64,000 nucleotides of DNA, taken from JAGVPT01 sp964642725 (GTDB taxonomy: Bacteria; Bacteroidota; Ignavibacteria; UBA10030; UBA8401). The first letter of the stretch is position 1. The number at the start of each line of letters is the position of its first letter. Both the position numbers and the translations under genes were made by a program. Below the pieces are notes generated by a model, which was not told the DNA's origin, did no database searches, and saw only the letters and a list, made by a program, of their open reading frames with translations. Below, in pieces: positions 51,041-60,604 of the stretch. The stretch covers positions 1 through 64,000 of the forward strand of contig CAZXQG010000012.1 of assembly GCA_964642725.1 (NCBI GenBank), read 5' to 3'.

Positions 51041-52525
51041 TTACTTCGACCGCATTTTCGCCAAAAGTTCAACTATCGAAACGCTCGCGATGCGTGTCGC
51101 ACGGTCTGACATCGCGTACGGTATGATTAATCTTCCGTTGTGTGCGATTGCGCCGCAAGTATAGACAACGTTCGGCACATATCCTTCTCGTTCCGATGCA
51201 TCCGGCGCAATGAGCGGTCCCTTGAGCCTCCCGATTACTTTCGCAGGATTGTCAAGGTCGAGCAGGATAGCTCCGATGCAGTATTTTCTTACCGGACCAA
51301 CGCCATGCGTCAGCAGGATCCATCCTTTGTCGGTTTCGATTGGCGAGCCGCAATTCCCTATCTGCGTGAATTCCCAGGGGGCACTGGGCTGCATCAAGGG
51401 TGCAGGGGCGTTCCATTGATAAACATTATCGGAGAAGACAATATAGAGGTTTTCGGCATCGTGCCTTGATACCAGGGCATACCTGCCGTTGATTTTTCTC
51501 GGGAAGAGCGCCATCCCTTTGTTCTTTGCGGCGTCCCCGCTCAACGAGTTGATCCTGAAACGGACGAAATCTGTCGTTTCAAGAAGCAGAGGCATAATGA
51601 TCTCGCCGTCGTACGCCGTGTATGTGGAATAATAGGTTACGGTGCCGTCATCATCGGTGAAGCGCACAAACCGCGCATCTTCAATTCCGTTGGATTCAAA
51701 GGACGAAACGGGAAAAATTGCCCGTTCCGAAAGAGGGATTTGCGCCGAAAAATCTATTTCATAGTTAAGCTCGAGCAGCGATTCGAGAGCCTCGATAGCG
51801 CGGCGCTGACCGGCCGAAAGTTTTCCGCCGCGCTTTTTCAATCGTGCAATTTTTTCCGCTAACTGAGATCGTGTAAATTTTGCCGGCAGAGGTTTGACAA
51901 TCTCTTTCATCGAAGAACTCCGGCGGTCTCCGTTTTGAAGTTTGCTGAAGAACTCGGACGCGTTGAATGTCGGATCCGGATTCACCGTCGGAGTAACGAC
52001 GAGCTTGCCCGTCGAGTCAAACGAGACTTCACCTTCCCCGTCAATAATGCCTGTTCGAAACTCGATAGACGAGATATGCCCTTCTCCGGTCGCACGCAAG
52101 CTCATAATGAATCGAAGTGCTTCCGGCACCAATCCGCTCTGGTCATAGTGAGGAACTATTGAAGGATTGAACAGCGCAGCTGCCTCCAACGAATATTCAC
52201 AGGTAAAATATGAGCCGAGGAGCAGCCGCTTCACTTTTGAGAGCTCAGTGCGAGACGGCAGAAAAAGCTTCACCCGCTCGTAGCCCAGCCTGAACGTTTC
52301 TTCGAGATTCCGATGACGGTCCCGGAATTCAGCAAATACCGTATCGAGGATATTCCTGGACTCCGCATCGGTCAATTCCGCTACCCGCCGCACAAGCCCC
52401 TTCATTCTCGACAAATATCCGGGACTGAGCGGAGTAACAGGAACAAACGGTTTGATGATAACCCGCGAAATATCGGGTTCGATCAGCACGGCTTGCCGCC
52501 GCACTTCGAGTTCTTCCCTCTTCAT
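51041..52525 (-). CDS. Glycoside hydrolase family 130 protein (beta-mannoside phosphorylase/hydrolase)
   Basis: 494 residues, longer than the usual 320-400 of GH130 phosphorylases because of a helical N-terminal part of about 130 residues. The five-bladed propeller core has SNGIEDARFVRFTDDDGTVT, ALFPRKINGRYALVSRHDAE, EFTQIGNCGSPIETDKGWIL and LTHGVGPVRKYCIGAILLDL. Asp in GIEDAR is the position of the catalytic acid region in the family. The enzyme would split beta-mannosides, usually with phosphate to give mannose 1-phosphate. It is the last gene of the operon, 58 bases after the GH2 mannosidase. No signal peptide is seen, so it is cytosolic. Confidence 0.85.
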   Translation of the reverse strand: MKREELEVRRQAVLIEPDISRVIIKPFVPVTPLSPGYLSRMKGLVRRVAELTDAESRNILDTVFAEFRDRHRNLEETFRLGYERVKLFLPSRTELSKVKRLLLGSYFTCEYSLEAAALFNPSIVPHYDQSGLVPEALRFIMSLRATGEGHISSIEFRTGIIDGEGEVSFDSTGKLVVTPTVNPDPTFNASEFFSKLQNGDRRSSSMKEIVKPLPAKFTRSQLAEKIARLKKRGGKLSAGQRRAIEALESLLELNYEIDFSAQIPLSERAIFPVSSFESNGIEDARFVRFTDDDGTVTYYSTYTAYDGEIIMPLLLETTDFVRFRINSLSGDAAKNKGMALFPRKINGRYALVSRHDAENLYIVFSDNVYQWNAPAPLMQPSAPWEFTQIGNCGSPIETDKGWILLTHGVGPVRKYCIGAILLDLDNPAKVIGRLKGPLIAPDASEREGYVPNVVYTCGAIAHNGRLIIPYAMSDRATRIASVSIVELLAKMRSK

Positions 52526-52583
52526 AAAGCGTACCTTCTTTCTGGTTGAACAATTCTCCCGATCGTCAAACGCCGCATGATCC

Positions 52584-55031
52584 TCACAGCGCTCGAAGTC
52601 TGAGCCTTTCTCTAATCAAATTTTGCGGCAACCGCGAGATGATCCTGACAGCTTTCGGAATTCCCGCATCGAGGTCGAAATAATTGTCATCCATTTCGGC
52701 ATCTTCGTTCTCGATTTCCATCCTGATGTTTTTTTTCAGCCCGGATGATCTCAACGTCACAACGTAAGCGTCATTATCAGCATTCGCTAATTGGAATTCG
52801 ACATTCGACAATGGGAAGTGCATATGTTTCGGCTCGACCAAAAAATGCCTGTTTTCAGAGAGGACAATATCGTCCTTTTTCAAGTAAGCCAAAAAGTACG
52901 ATCTCGTCGGGTCAACATGGGTATATTCCGCGGAGGCGATTTTTATGAGTAGTTTCGATGCGTTGCGGCCGACAATCACCTGTGCTGTCTTCGACAACGC
53001 TACAGGCCCATCGAACGAGCGCAAAGTGACCTCGATCGTCGCGTTCAAAGGTGCGAGCATATCGGATGTTCCCCAGACCTCTATCTGTGTTCCCGTATTC
53101 CTGAAACTCACAAGCACCGGTGCCAGAAATTTCTTTGCATAATAGTATGCCGCTTTGGGGCGCAGTGCGCTGTCGATAACCGACCAGCTCGTCACCGGCC
53201 AGCAGTCGTTGAGCTGCCAGAATAGAGATCCGGCGGTATTAAATTTTCGCCGCCTCCAATGTTCGACGGCAGTCCTCAATGCTTCTGCCTGAATTAGCTG
53301 CCCCTTATAGATAAAATCGGCGAGGTCTGTTCCTACATTCACGTGGCCGGCCTGAAAACGATACAGCCGTTCGGTCCCTTCGGGGAGTTTATTATGATGT
53401 TCCATCACCCGGCTTTGCGGATTGAGGTCGAGGAGGGTCATCATCGATTCATATGTTTTTACATTCGGGGGAGCCTGGAAACCGAATTCCGTTACAAACC
53501 GTGCTGTGTCCTTCTCATATTCTTTGTAATCCTTCCATCTCGCCCACATTTCCCATTGGTGATGATTGCCGTTCGATTCATCATTCGGAAATCCTTTTCC
53601 GAACGGAGAACTCCGCCAATATGGTCGTGTTCCGTCGAACTTGCCGCAAATTGACGGGAGAAGAGTCTTAAAGATTTTTGATCCCGTCATTTCATCCGGC
53701 GACTTGCCTGGATTGTGCTGGCAGAAGATCCATTCGCATTCATTGTTGCCGCACCAGAGAACGATGCTCGGATGGTTCCGTAACCGCTTGACGGCCTTTT
53801 CGGCCTCATCGCTCACCAGTTTCATGAACCAGGAATCTTCCGGATACTCGGCGCAGGCAAACATGAAATCCTGCCACACCATCAGACCGAGGCGGTCGCA
53901 GAGTTTATAGAATATTTCCTGTTCATAGATCCCGCCGCCCCACACGCGAAGCATGTTCATGTTTGCAGATTTCGCCATGCCGAGCAGCTTTTCGTACGTG
54001 GCGTCGGTGATTCGCGGAATGAACGAATCGCTTGGGATCCAATCGGCGCCTTTGCAGAAAATTTTTTCTCCGTTCATTTCGATGATGAAGGACGTCCCTT
54101 CCTTGTCGGGCTCCTGGAGCAATCGAACTGTGCGGAGGGCAAAAGGAACTTCGAGCCGCTCAACTTCTTCATCCTTTGACACGAGAGAAAATATAGCGCG
54201 GTACATTGGCTGTTCGCCGTATCCGCTCGGCCACCAGCGCTGCGGCTTTTTTATGCGGAGTCGAAATTTCATCTCTCCCTTTTTCGCACGGCGCTGATCC
54301 GTAACGATCACTTTTTCGCTGCAAATTTCGGTCTGCAACCGCAGAGCATCCGCAACAAACAATGAGACGGCGAGCGACAATTCGACAACAGCTTCATTCT
54401 TCGTTAGAGAAACAACCTTTACGAACGGTGATTGCAAGACCCCCTGTGAATGGGCTTCCAGCCTTATGCCGCGCCAGATGCCCGATGTCGTCAACCGCGG
54501 CCCCCAGTCCCAGCCGAACGAGTACTGCGCCTTCCGCGCATACATGCGGTGCTGTTCATGATTGGCGGCGAGCACACCATGTTTCTTTTCCAAGGCTTTC
54601 GACCGCTTCACGGGAGAATCGAAAAGAATCTCGATAAGATTTTTCCCGGTCCGTAAAAGTTCTTTGACATTGAACCGGTGTTCGACAAACATATCTGCCG
54701 TTGTCCCTGCCAGCGTACCGTTGATGCGGATGGATGCATACGTGTCCAGCCCTTCCGCCGCCAGTTCGATGCGTTTCTCTTTAAGAAAGTCTTCATCGAC
54801 TTCAAATTCGCGGCGATAGACCCATTGCTGCAAATCGACCCATTGAACTTGTTCCTCGTTCATCCGGTAGAACGGGTCGGGAATTTTTCCATTCGCTAAA
54901 AGATCAGTGTGTACGGTGCCGGGAACGGTGCCGCTTATCCACTCGGTGATGCCGGAAACATCCTTTGGAAGGGCCCGATGTTTATCGATAGTCTTGAACT
55001 GCCACGTTCCGTTAAGGTCTATTGTTTTCAT
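52584..55031 (-). CDS. GH2 beta-mannosidase
   Basis: 815 residues. The N-terminal sugar-binding domain (LNGTWQFKTIDKHRALPKD, WISGTVPGTVHTDLLANGKI), two immunoglobulin-like domains, and a TIM-barrel from about residue 310 (ADWIPSDSFI, RVWGGGIYE) match GH2 mannosidases. The acid/base is Glu431 (WCGNNECEW) and the nucleophile Glu515 (VTEFGFQAPP). It releases mannose from the non-reducing ends of beta-mannosides. No signal peptide is visible, suggesting action on imported oligosaccharides. The gene lies 46 bases after the T9SS protein gene and 58 bases before the GH130 gene. Confidence 0.93.
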   Translation of the reverse strand: MKTIDLNGTWQFKTIDKHRALPKDVSGITEWISGTVPGTVHTDLLANGKIPDPFYRMNEEQVQWVDLQQWVYRREFEVDEDFLKEKRIELAAEGLDTYASIRINGTLAGTTADMFVEHRFNVKELLRTGKNLIEILFDSPVKRSKALEKKHGVLAANHEQHRMYARKAQYSFGWDWGPRLTTSGIWRGIRLEAHSQGVLQSPFVKVVSLTKNEAVVELSLAVSLFVADALRLQTEICSEKVIVTDQRRAKKGEMKFRLRIKKPQRWWPSGYGEQPMYRAIFSLVSKDEEVERLEVPFALRTVRLLQEPDKEGTSFIIEMNGEKIFCKGADWIPSDSFIPRITDATYEKLLGMAKSANMNMLRVWGGGIYEQEIFYKLCDRLGLMVWQDFMFACAEYPEDSWFMKLVSDEAEKAVKRLRNHPSIVLWCGNNECEWIFCQHNPGKSPDEMTGSKIFKTLLPSICGKFDGTRPYWRSSPFGKGFPNDESNGNHHQWEMWARWKDYKEYEKDTARFVTEFGFQAPPNVKTYESMMTLLDLNPQSRVMEHHNKLPEGTERLYRFQAGHVNVGTDLADFIYKGQLIQAEALRTAVEHWRRRKFNTAGSLFWQLNDCWPVTSWSVIDSALRPKAAYYYAKKFLAPVLVSFRNTGTQIEVWGTSDMLAPLNATIEVTLRSFDGPVALSKTAQVIVGRNASKLLIKIASAEYTHVDPTRSYFLAYLKKDDIVLSENRHFLVEPKHMHFPLSNVEFQLANADNDAYVVTLRSSGLKKNIRMEIENEDAEMDDNYFDLDAGIPKAVRIISRLPQNLIRERLRLRAL

Positions 55032-55077
55032 ACGGTTTCTCCATCTGCCAAGAAAGCTTCAACCAGATCCAACACTA

Positions 55078-58000
55078 TCACCGCAATAAAATCATTTTCT
55101 TTATCAAAACCGAGTTCACGGTCTCGAGCTTATAGTAATAGACTCCGCTTGCGCAATTGACTCCGTTCCACGCTACGGAGTATTCACCGGCGGCAACTCT
55201 CTCACGGACCAACGTCGCAACCTCTCTCCCTAACACGTCGAACACTTTCAGCGTCACGAACCCCGCCGAAGGAAGAGCAAACCGGATCGTGGTCGACGGA
55301 TTAAACGGGTTGGGAAAATTCTGAGAGAGAGAGAATTCCGTTGGAAGAACAACGCCCGGCCGCCTGCCAACCGCGGTGCTGACATCATAGAACGCCGAGA
55401 TCTGAGATACCGGCAGCATGTAATTATAGATTCGTATGTCGTCGAGAACACCGTCAAAATCATAGTTGTTGTCTATCGTGAGGTCCCGGCCGATCGTAAG
55501 AGCGGATGTGGTCGTATTGATCGATCCGGAAAAAGATGTAAAGGCGTCGAGCTGGCCGTTCAGATAAATTTCGAGGTCCGATCCGTTGTAGGTTCCCGTC
55601 ACATTGTACAAACTATCGAGGAGAAGAGGCATTTGACAATCGAGATCTTTCGGAACTCCCTGAGAGTTCCTGACGGTCCACCGGAGAGTATTGGTATTCG
55701 GTGAAATAGAAAACTTCCAACTGTTCTGCCAGCTCCCGTGAGAGATTGGATATTGCTCCCGTGTGGGATAAAAAGCTCCTACGGTCATCCAGAAGTTCAC
55801 CGTGATGCCGTTCTGAAAATTCAGGGCTGAATCATTGGGAACATTGATCGATGCGGTCGCCCCGTCAAACGCGTAAGCGCTGTTGATATGTCCGAAGCGA
55901 TCGCTTGTAAATGAGCCGCCGCCACTTGCAGTGCCGTCGTGATGATTACCGCTGGCATCATTCGTGTTTCCGTTGAATGGATAGTAAGCGACTAAATTGC
56001 CGGTCTGCCAATAGGAAAAATCCCTCACTTCCAATCCTGCGCTGTCCACTGCCGTTCCGCCATGGCTATCATCAACCGTGCACTGGATGTAATAGTTGCC
56101 CGCACTTTGCGGAGCTTGCCAAGAAATGACAGATCCAGCTCCGCTCAGCAATCCCCTGGCAGCCGACCAGCGATACGTCAACGCATTGCTATCCGGGTCC
56201 GTTGCGAAACAAGTAATCGTGCTCGTTGCACCGAGGTCAATTTTCCCCGGCAATGCTTTCATTCTTTGAATGACCGGAGGATGATTGATCAATTGTACGA
56301 CAGAGATCGTGTCCGATGCCGTCACCTGCGCTCCATGAGTATCGCCGACAATGCATCGAACAACGTATGTTCCAACCGTGTCCGGCGCGCTCCAGGTAAT
56401 AAAGGCTCCGCTTCCAACAACGGAACCGCCGGAAGAATTCCATGAATAGGAAAGCGTATCGTTATCCTTGTCTGTTGCAGTGCAAAAGATGAACGTCGAA
56501 TGTTTTCTGAGAACGGTGCTGCTGTCGGCGGTAAGACTTTTAATCCTTGGAGGATAGTTCGCAACCGCATGGCCGGAATGGTAATCGACGACAGTACCGT
56601 CGATGAGCATTTGATCAAGATTGTATGTTGGAGTAACCGACGCCGGTGTATTCACGACGAGGATAGCACTATTCGCGCTGATTGGCAAGCCAACCACTCC
56701 GGAGACATTCGTCAGAATGTACGAATGCGAGACAGCATCGTACAAGTCGTGCTGGCCGGGCCCCGCATCAAAACTTACAGAATGCTGGATCGAATCCGGA
56801 CTGAACAACAAGAACGTCGGGTACGCAGCGGCATGAAAATAATCAGTCTTCAGGACGTCCAATCGGAGTATCATGGGAACGTCGGTCGTGTCGATGATGC
56901 CGCCAAAGATCCCGACATGCGAAGAACCGTACAGTGCAAAGTTGGTCGGGTTACCATTTCCGATGGCGTCTCCCGTGGCATACGGTGTGGTGCTGCCATT
57001 CTTCTGGCGCATCGATTCGTGCGCGATGAGGGATTGAGGATCGTATTGATGAGACCAGGAAGCTCCATCCTGATTTTGATCGGGCAAATAATTCGTGTAA
57101 AAAAGGCGCGCCGCATTCGCCGCATTCAATACCCACTTTCCGATTGACCGCGCAAACCGCGGATCGTATCGAACCATTGGAACGAGCGCGCCAACTTCTT
57201 CGAACGTATTCATGACAAACGGATAGGCGTTGCCGCTGCCGTATCCTGTCTCGCCGATGAGCCCGTCACAATCGTATCCTCCCCACTTTCCAACCGTCAC
57301 TCCCCACAGCCTGGAATTGTCGCTCCCATCAGAAAAACACCAATTCACAATTTTGGTCATGTCGTACGTTGTTCCCAGTTCGGCATTCATCCGTGCAGCG
57401 ATATATGCGCCATACGGCAATTGCAGCTCGTACGACGGATTTGGGTACGCCGTATTTTGATACGAAAGCAACGACTCCATCGCCAATTCCGCGCCGACTC
57501 TGTATTGCGCTTTGCCCGTTTGAACATAGGCAGAGTAGAGCAGCAATGCAATCGTCCCTCCCGCTTCCGGCTCAACCCATCCGGAGTTTGTCGGAGTCAT
57601 CGTGGAGAGGTCCCACGCAGTATGGCTAAGGTTAGCAAGCTTCCACGGTGTCGTACCGGCCCCCATGGCATTCAGCGCAGCCAGCCATCGATTTGAGACC
57701 GTAACAAATTGATTCTGAAAATTCCCCGTGGACGGATACATACTATAGAGTTGGTAGAAAAATACATTCGGCATCATATCGTACCACCAATCGCTTCCGC
57801 TCGAGCCGCCGGGGCTATTAAGATAGACATCCTCTCCAGGATTCTGATTGAACCAATCCTGGCATGCCGAAACCCAGTTGTACCCGAACTGATTGGTTTT
57901 ATCAACGCCGACGAGAGATGCGCTCACAACCGCCGGAATACAGTTTATCGCCTCTTTTGTTTGCGACGGCAGCTGACCGACATAACTTGAAAGGCTAAAA

Positions 58001-58242
58001 TTCTGACTCACTGACACAAGCGGCAGATATGTACCGGTCAAACTCTGATTGAATACCAGCGAATCGTATCCGACGGCAACGTGATTCCAGTTTCTCATTA
58101 AATATGGCGACGGTTTATTCGGCATAAGTTCAATTCTTGCAATCGAAATCTGCTGGGCATCGGAAATACACGACGCTGCAATCGAAGCCAGGAGAACAAT
58201 TCCAACAGTCCAATGCACCGATATGTTATTGCAACGGTTCAT
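55078..58242 (-). CDS. Large secreted multidomain protein with T9SS sorting domain
   Basis: 1054 residues. A signal peptide (about 1-30) is followed by an uncharacterised domain of about 500 residues with repeated aromatic and Gly/Asn-rich helices (SGSDWWYDMMPNVFFYQLYS, SLLSYQNTAYPNPSYELQLP), plausibly an (alpha/alpha) toroid enzyme. Then two tandem Ig/PKD-like repeats (NYPPRIKSLTADSS..., NHPPVIQRMKALPG...), a LamG-like domain (LVAYYPFNGNTNDASGNHHD, to IYNYMLP) and a C-terminal type IX sorting domain (SLSQNFPNPFNPSTTIRFAL, about 975-1054). It should be secreted and attached to the cell surface. Its ATG overlaps the stop of the gene upstream (ATGA), tying it to the mannoside operon. Polysaccharide binding or cleavage is a guess. 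Confidence 0.8.
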   Translation of the reverse strand: MNRCNNISVHWTVGIVLLASIAASCISDAQQISIARIELMPNKPSPYLMRNWNHVAVGYDSLVFNQSLTGTYLPLVSVSQNFSLSSYVGQLPSQTKEAINCIPAVVSASLVGVDKTNQFGYNWVSACQDWFNQNPGEDVYLNSPGGSSGSDWWYDMMPNVFFYQLYSMYPSTGNFQNQFVTVSNRWLAALNAMGAGTTPWKLANLSHTAWDLSTMTPTNSGWVEPEAGGTIALLLYSAYVQTGKAQYRVGAELAMESLLSYQNTAYPNPSYELQLPYGAYIAARMNAELGTTYDMTKIVNWCFSDGSDNSRLWGVTVGKWGGYDCDGLIGETGYGSGNAYPFVMNTFEEVGALVPMVRYDPRFARSIGKWVLNAANAARLFYTNYLPDQNQDGASWSHQYDPQSLIAHESMRQKNGSTTPYATGDAIGNGNPTNFALYGSSHVGIFGGIIDTTDVPMILRLDVLKTDYFHAAAYPTFLLFSPDSIQHSVSFDAGPGQHDLYDAVSHSYILTNVSGVVGLPISANSAILVVNTPASVTPTYNLDQMLIDGTVVDYHSGHAVANYPPRIKSLTADSSTVLRKHSTFIFCTATDKDNDTLSYSWNSSGGSVVGSGAFITWSAPDTVGTYVVRCIVGDTHGAQVTASDTISVVQLINHPPVIQRMKALPGKIDLGATSTITCFATDPDSNALTYRWSAARGLLSGAGSVISWQAPQSAGNYYIQCTVDDSHGGTAVDSAGLEVRDFSYWQTGNLVAYYPFNGNTNDASGNHHDGTASGGGSFTSDRFGHINSAYAFDGATASINVPNDSALNFQNGITVNFWMTVGAFYPTREQYPISHGSWQNSWKFSISPNTNTLRWTVRNSQGVPKDLDCQMPLLLDSLYNVTGTYNGSDLEIYLNGQLDAFTSFSGSINTTTSALTIGRDLTIDNNYDFDGVLDDIRIYNYMLPVSQISAFYDVSTAVGRRPGVVLPTEFSLSQNFPNPFNPSTTIRFALPSAGFVTLKVFDVLGREVATLVRERVAAGEYSVAWNGVNCASGVYYYKLETVNSVLIKKMILLR

Positions 58243-59621
58243 CGAGCATATTTCCCGTCACGCAGCGTCAATGTCCCGGTCGTCTCGTCCAACGCAAGGG
58301 TCAATTCATCACCCGACCCATTTCTGAATGTTCCCGTGATCGAGTTTTCGCGCGATGTTTCTCCGATTTTTTTGTACGTCAGATATTTTTTCGCAATCGG
58401 ATATCTGTCGATCTCAACGAGAGTATGCAATGCCTCGATGGTCGATTCGGCGCCGGAATTCCTGTTGAAGGTCAGCGAATCCATAATACCGTCAAAGCAT
58501 ATACCGCTGTGTGAGTTATACATTTGTTGATGCACGATATTATTTCCAAATAACCACGACGCTGCGAGTCCCGCCATTTTTAGGTATGATTCATTTCTTG
58601 TTGCGTCGTATAGTCGAAGAAGCCCCACGGCGATCGGGCGGATGCCGTAAGCTATTTGTTCACGGCTGAAATTGCTGTCGGGATGCGCAACATCCAATTC
58701 TTTCAGATACCCTTGAATAAGAAGGCGGCTGTAGAAGCCATGGGCTTCACGCTCGCCTGATTGGATCATAACGCTGTCGTTGAGAAGCAGTCCGGCAATC
58801 GCGAGCGCTTGCGTCTGGCCGTTTCCCCACATATGCCACATCGTTTCCCACGACCGATGGAGTCCGTACGGATACGTCGATGCATTCCCATCCTGCATCT
58901 CCATCAGACCTCCGGCCAATTTTTGAATGAAAGATTTTATTCTCGGATCGCCGGTGGCACGGAAATATTCCGACAATCCAAACAATAATTCCGAGGTTAC
59001 GTCTGCGCCGGATTCATAGACCAGCCATTCCGGCACTCGAAATTGTCCGCTGTCTTTCGCTTCCCCATATTTTTTCAGGAGTTCTTCGATGTGCGGAAAC
59101 GTGCGCACTACTCCAATCTTGAGCCGGGATGCGAATGCCGTATCGATATCTTTGAAAATCCGGCAGCCGAGCGACATGGACCAGACGCCGCGCGCGGCCC
59201 ACCAGCCGAACGATTTGTAACTTGTCTTTCCGGTTCGGTTGATGGTATGGTCGGCCAAAACAAAATTGTAGAACTCGCCGTCGTCTGTCTCCATCGCCAA
59301 CACAAATTTCAAAAGTGAGCGCGCTTCCGCCAGCTTTGAGCTGTCGTGAGTAAACTCAAATCGTCGCAACGTGACGACTGCCGCACGGGCGGCATCGTCA
59401 ACGCATGCAATTCCTTCCGGCCCGGATTCCTTCGCATCAATCCACGCGTAGCCGGGATAATTCGAATAGATATGAACGATGCTCACCAAGTCGCCGTTTA
59501 ATTCTATTTTCTCCGTGAGATGTTCAAGGTGTTTGAAATTCACCAGCGATGACTGCTCCTGAGCCGGCGCGACATACAGACAGAAAACAGAGAATGAGGC
59601 AATCTTCAGAAAGTTTTTCAT
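58239..59621 (-). CDS. Secreted (alpha/alpha)-type protein of unknown activity
   Basis: 460 residues from ATG 59621, which overlaps the stop of the sugar kinase gene (ATGA) and starts with a signal peptide (MKNFLKIASFSVFCLYVAPA). A frame from 59831 would put 70 residues inside the kinase gene and is rejected. The body has regularly spaced aromatic helices (GIACVDDAARAAVVTLRRFE, SFGWWAARGVWSMSLGCRIF, HRSWETMWHMWGNGQTQALA), the look of a six-hairpin toroid glycosidase or lyase. The conserved-looking acids in VDDAAR and the W-rich helix could line an active site. No family was recognised. It shares the operon with mannosidases, so a role in plant or microbial glycan breakdown is likely. Confidence 0.6.
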   Translation of the reverse strand: MKNFLKIASFSVFCLYVAPAQEQSSLVNFKHLEHLTEKIELNGDLVSIVHIYSNYPGYAWIDAKESGPEGIACVDDAARAAVVTLRRFEFTHDSSKLAEARSLLKFVLAMETDDGEFYNFVLADHTINRTGKTSYKSFGWWAARGVWSMSLGCRIFKDIDTAFASRLKIGVVRTFPHIEELLKKYGEAKDSGQFRVPEWLVYESGADVTSELLFGLSEYFRATGDPRIKSFIQKLAGGLMEMQDGNASTYPYGLHRSWETMWHMWGNGQTQALAIAGLLLNDSVMIQSGEREAHGFYSRLLIQGYLKELDVAHPDSNFSREQIAYGIRPIAVGLLRLYDATRNESYLKMAGLAASWLFGNNIVHQQMYNSHSGICFDGIMDSLTFNRNSGAESTIEALHTLVEIDRYPIAKKYLTYKKIGETSRENSITGTFRNGSGDELTLALDETTGTLTLRDGKYAR

Positions 59622-60604
59622 CGATATGTAACCTTGTTCGACTTTAAAAATTTGCTCAACAACGCCGCATCGGGCAATGCCGGAATAGCGCCGTGTTTTG
59701 CTGCGGTAAGCGCACCAACAGCATTCGCAGTGCGGCAGTTCCATATGAGATCGCTCAAAGTTAACCCTGCAACGGTTTTTCCGCTTCGTACAAGGCCATG
59801 CAACAATGCTGCGTAAAACCCGTCCCCGCATCCTGTCGTGTCGGCATTCTTCACGCGGAAACCCTTGACAAACCCGGAGTGCTGTGCTGTCCTGAAATAG
59901 CAGCCCTTTTCTCCGCGGGTCACTACCACCAGATCCGGTCCCATCGCAACGAACCGAGCCGCGGCAGCTTCAATATCTTCCGTACCGGAAAGGAATGCGG
60001 CTTCCTTGTCATTCATCCGAAGCACGTTCGACAAGCGTACAGCTTTCAGAAGGTTTTTCCGTGCTTCATCGGCAGACTTCCACAGCGCCAACCGAAGATT
60101 CGGGTCGAACGCGATTGCCGCGCCTTCACGCTTCAGTCTCTTCACGATGCGAAAGAGGGAAGTTCTCGCAGGTTCATGGATCAACAAAAAAGAACTGACC
60201 GCAACTATTTTTGACTTTGCAACTCTGTTGATATCCACATCGCGGGGAAGAAGCCGTTCATCTGCCGGCTTCCTTTCCCAGAATTCAAAATCACGATCAC
60301 CCGATTTTGTGAGCGAGACAAATGCGAGGCGCGTCTTATGCTCATTGTCGAAACTCATGCCGGCCGTGTCGACTCCGCAACGGTGAAGTTCCGCGCGCAA
60401 GAATTTCCCAAACGGATCAGCACCGACTTTGCCGACAAACGCGGAGCGGGTTCCCAGTTTTGAAAGCCCTACGGCAACATTTGCCGGGGCGCCTCCGGCA
60501 AGTTTTAAAAATCCGCCGGCGTCCGAAAGTGTGACGCCCTTCTCCGCGGAGACAAAATCAATCAGCGACTCGCCGATGCATGTTACTTCCGGATACGATT
60601 TCAT
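59618..60604 (-). CDS. PfkB-family sugar kinase (fructokinase-like)
   Basis: 328 residues. The N-terminus ITCIGESLIDFVSAEKG and GGAPANVAVGLSKLGTRSAF are PfkB substrate-binding blocks. The C-terminal signature is DTTGCGDGFYAALLHG, with the catalytic Asp kept but Cys and Gly at positions usually Ala. It phosphorylates a sugar, most often fructose or a 2-keto-3-deoxy sugar, with ATP in the cytosol. It overlaps both the dehydrogenase gene upstream and the secreted protein gene downstream by 4 bases. A fructokinase role would fit a polyol dehydrogenase next to it. Confidence 0.8.
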   Translation of the reverse strand: MKSYPEVTCIGESLIDFVSAEKGVTLSDAGGFLKLAGGAPANVAVGLSKLGTRSAFVGKVGADPFGKFLRAELHRCGVDTAGMSFDNEHKTRLAFVSLTKSGDRDFEFWERKPADERLLPRDVDINRVAKSKIVAVSSFLLIHEPARTSLFRIVKRLKREGAAIAFDPNLRLALWKSADEARKNLLKAVRLSNVLRMNDKEAAFLSGTEDIEAAAARFVAMGPDLVVVTRGEKGCYFRTAQHSGFVKGFRVKNADTTGCGDGFYAALLHGLVRSGKTVAGLTLSDLIWNCRTANAVGALTAAKHGAIPALPDAALLSKFLKSNKVTYR

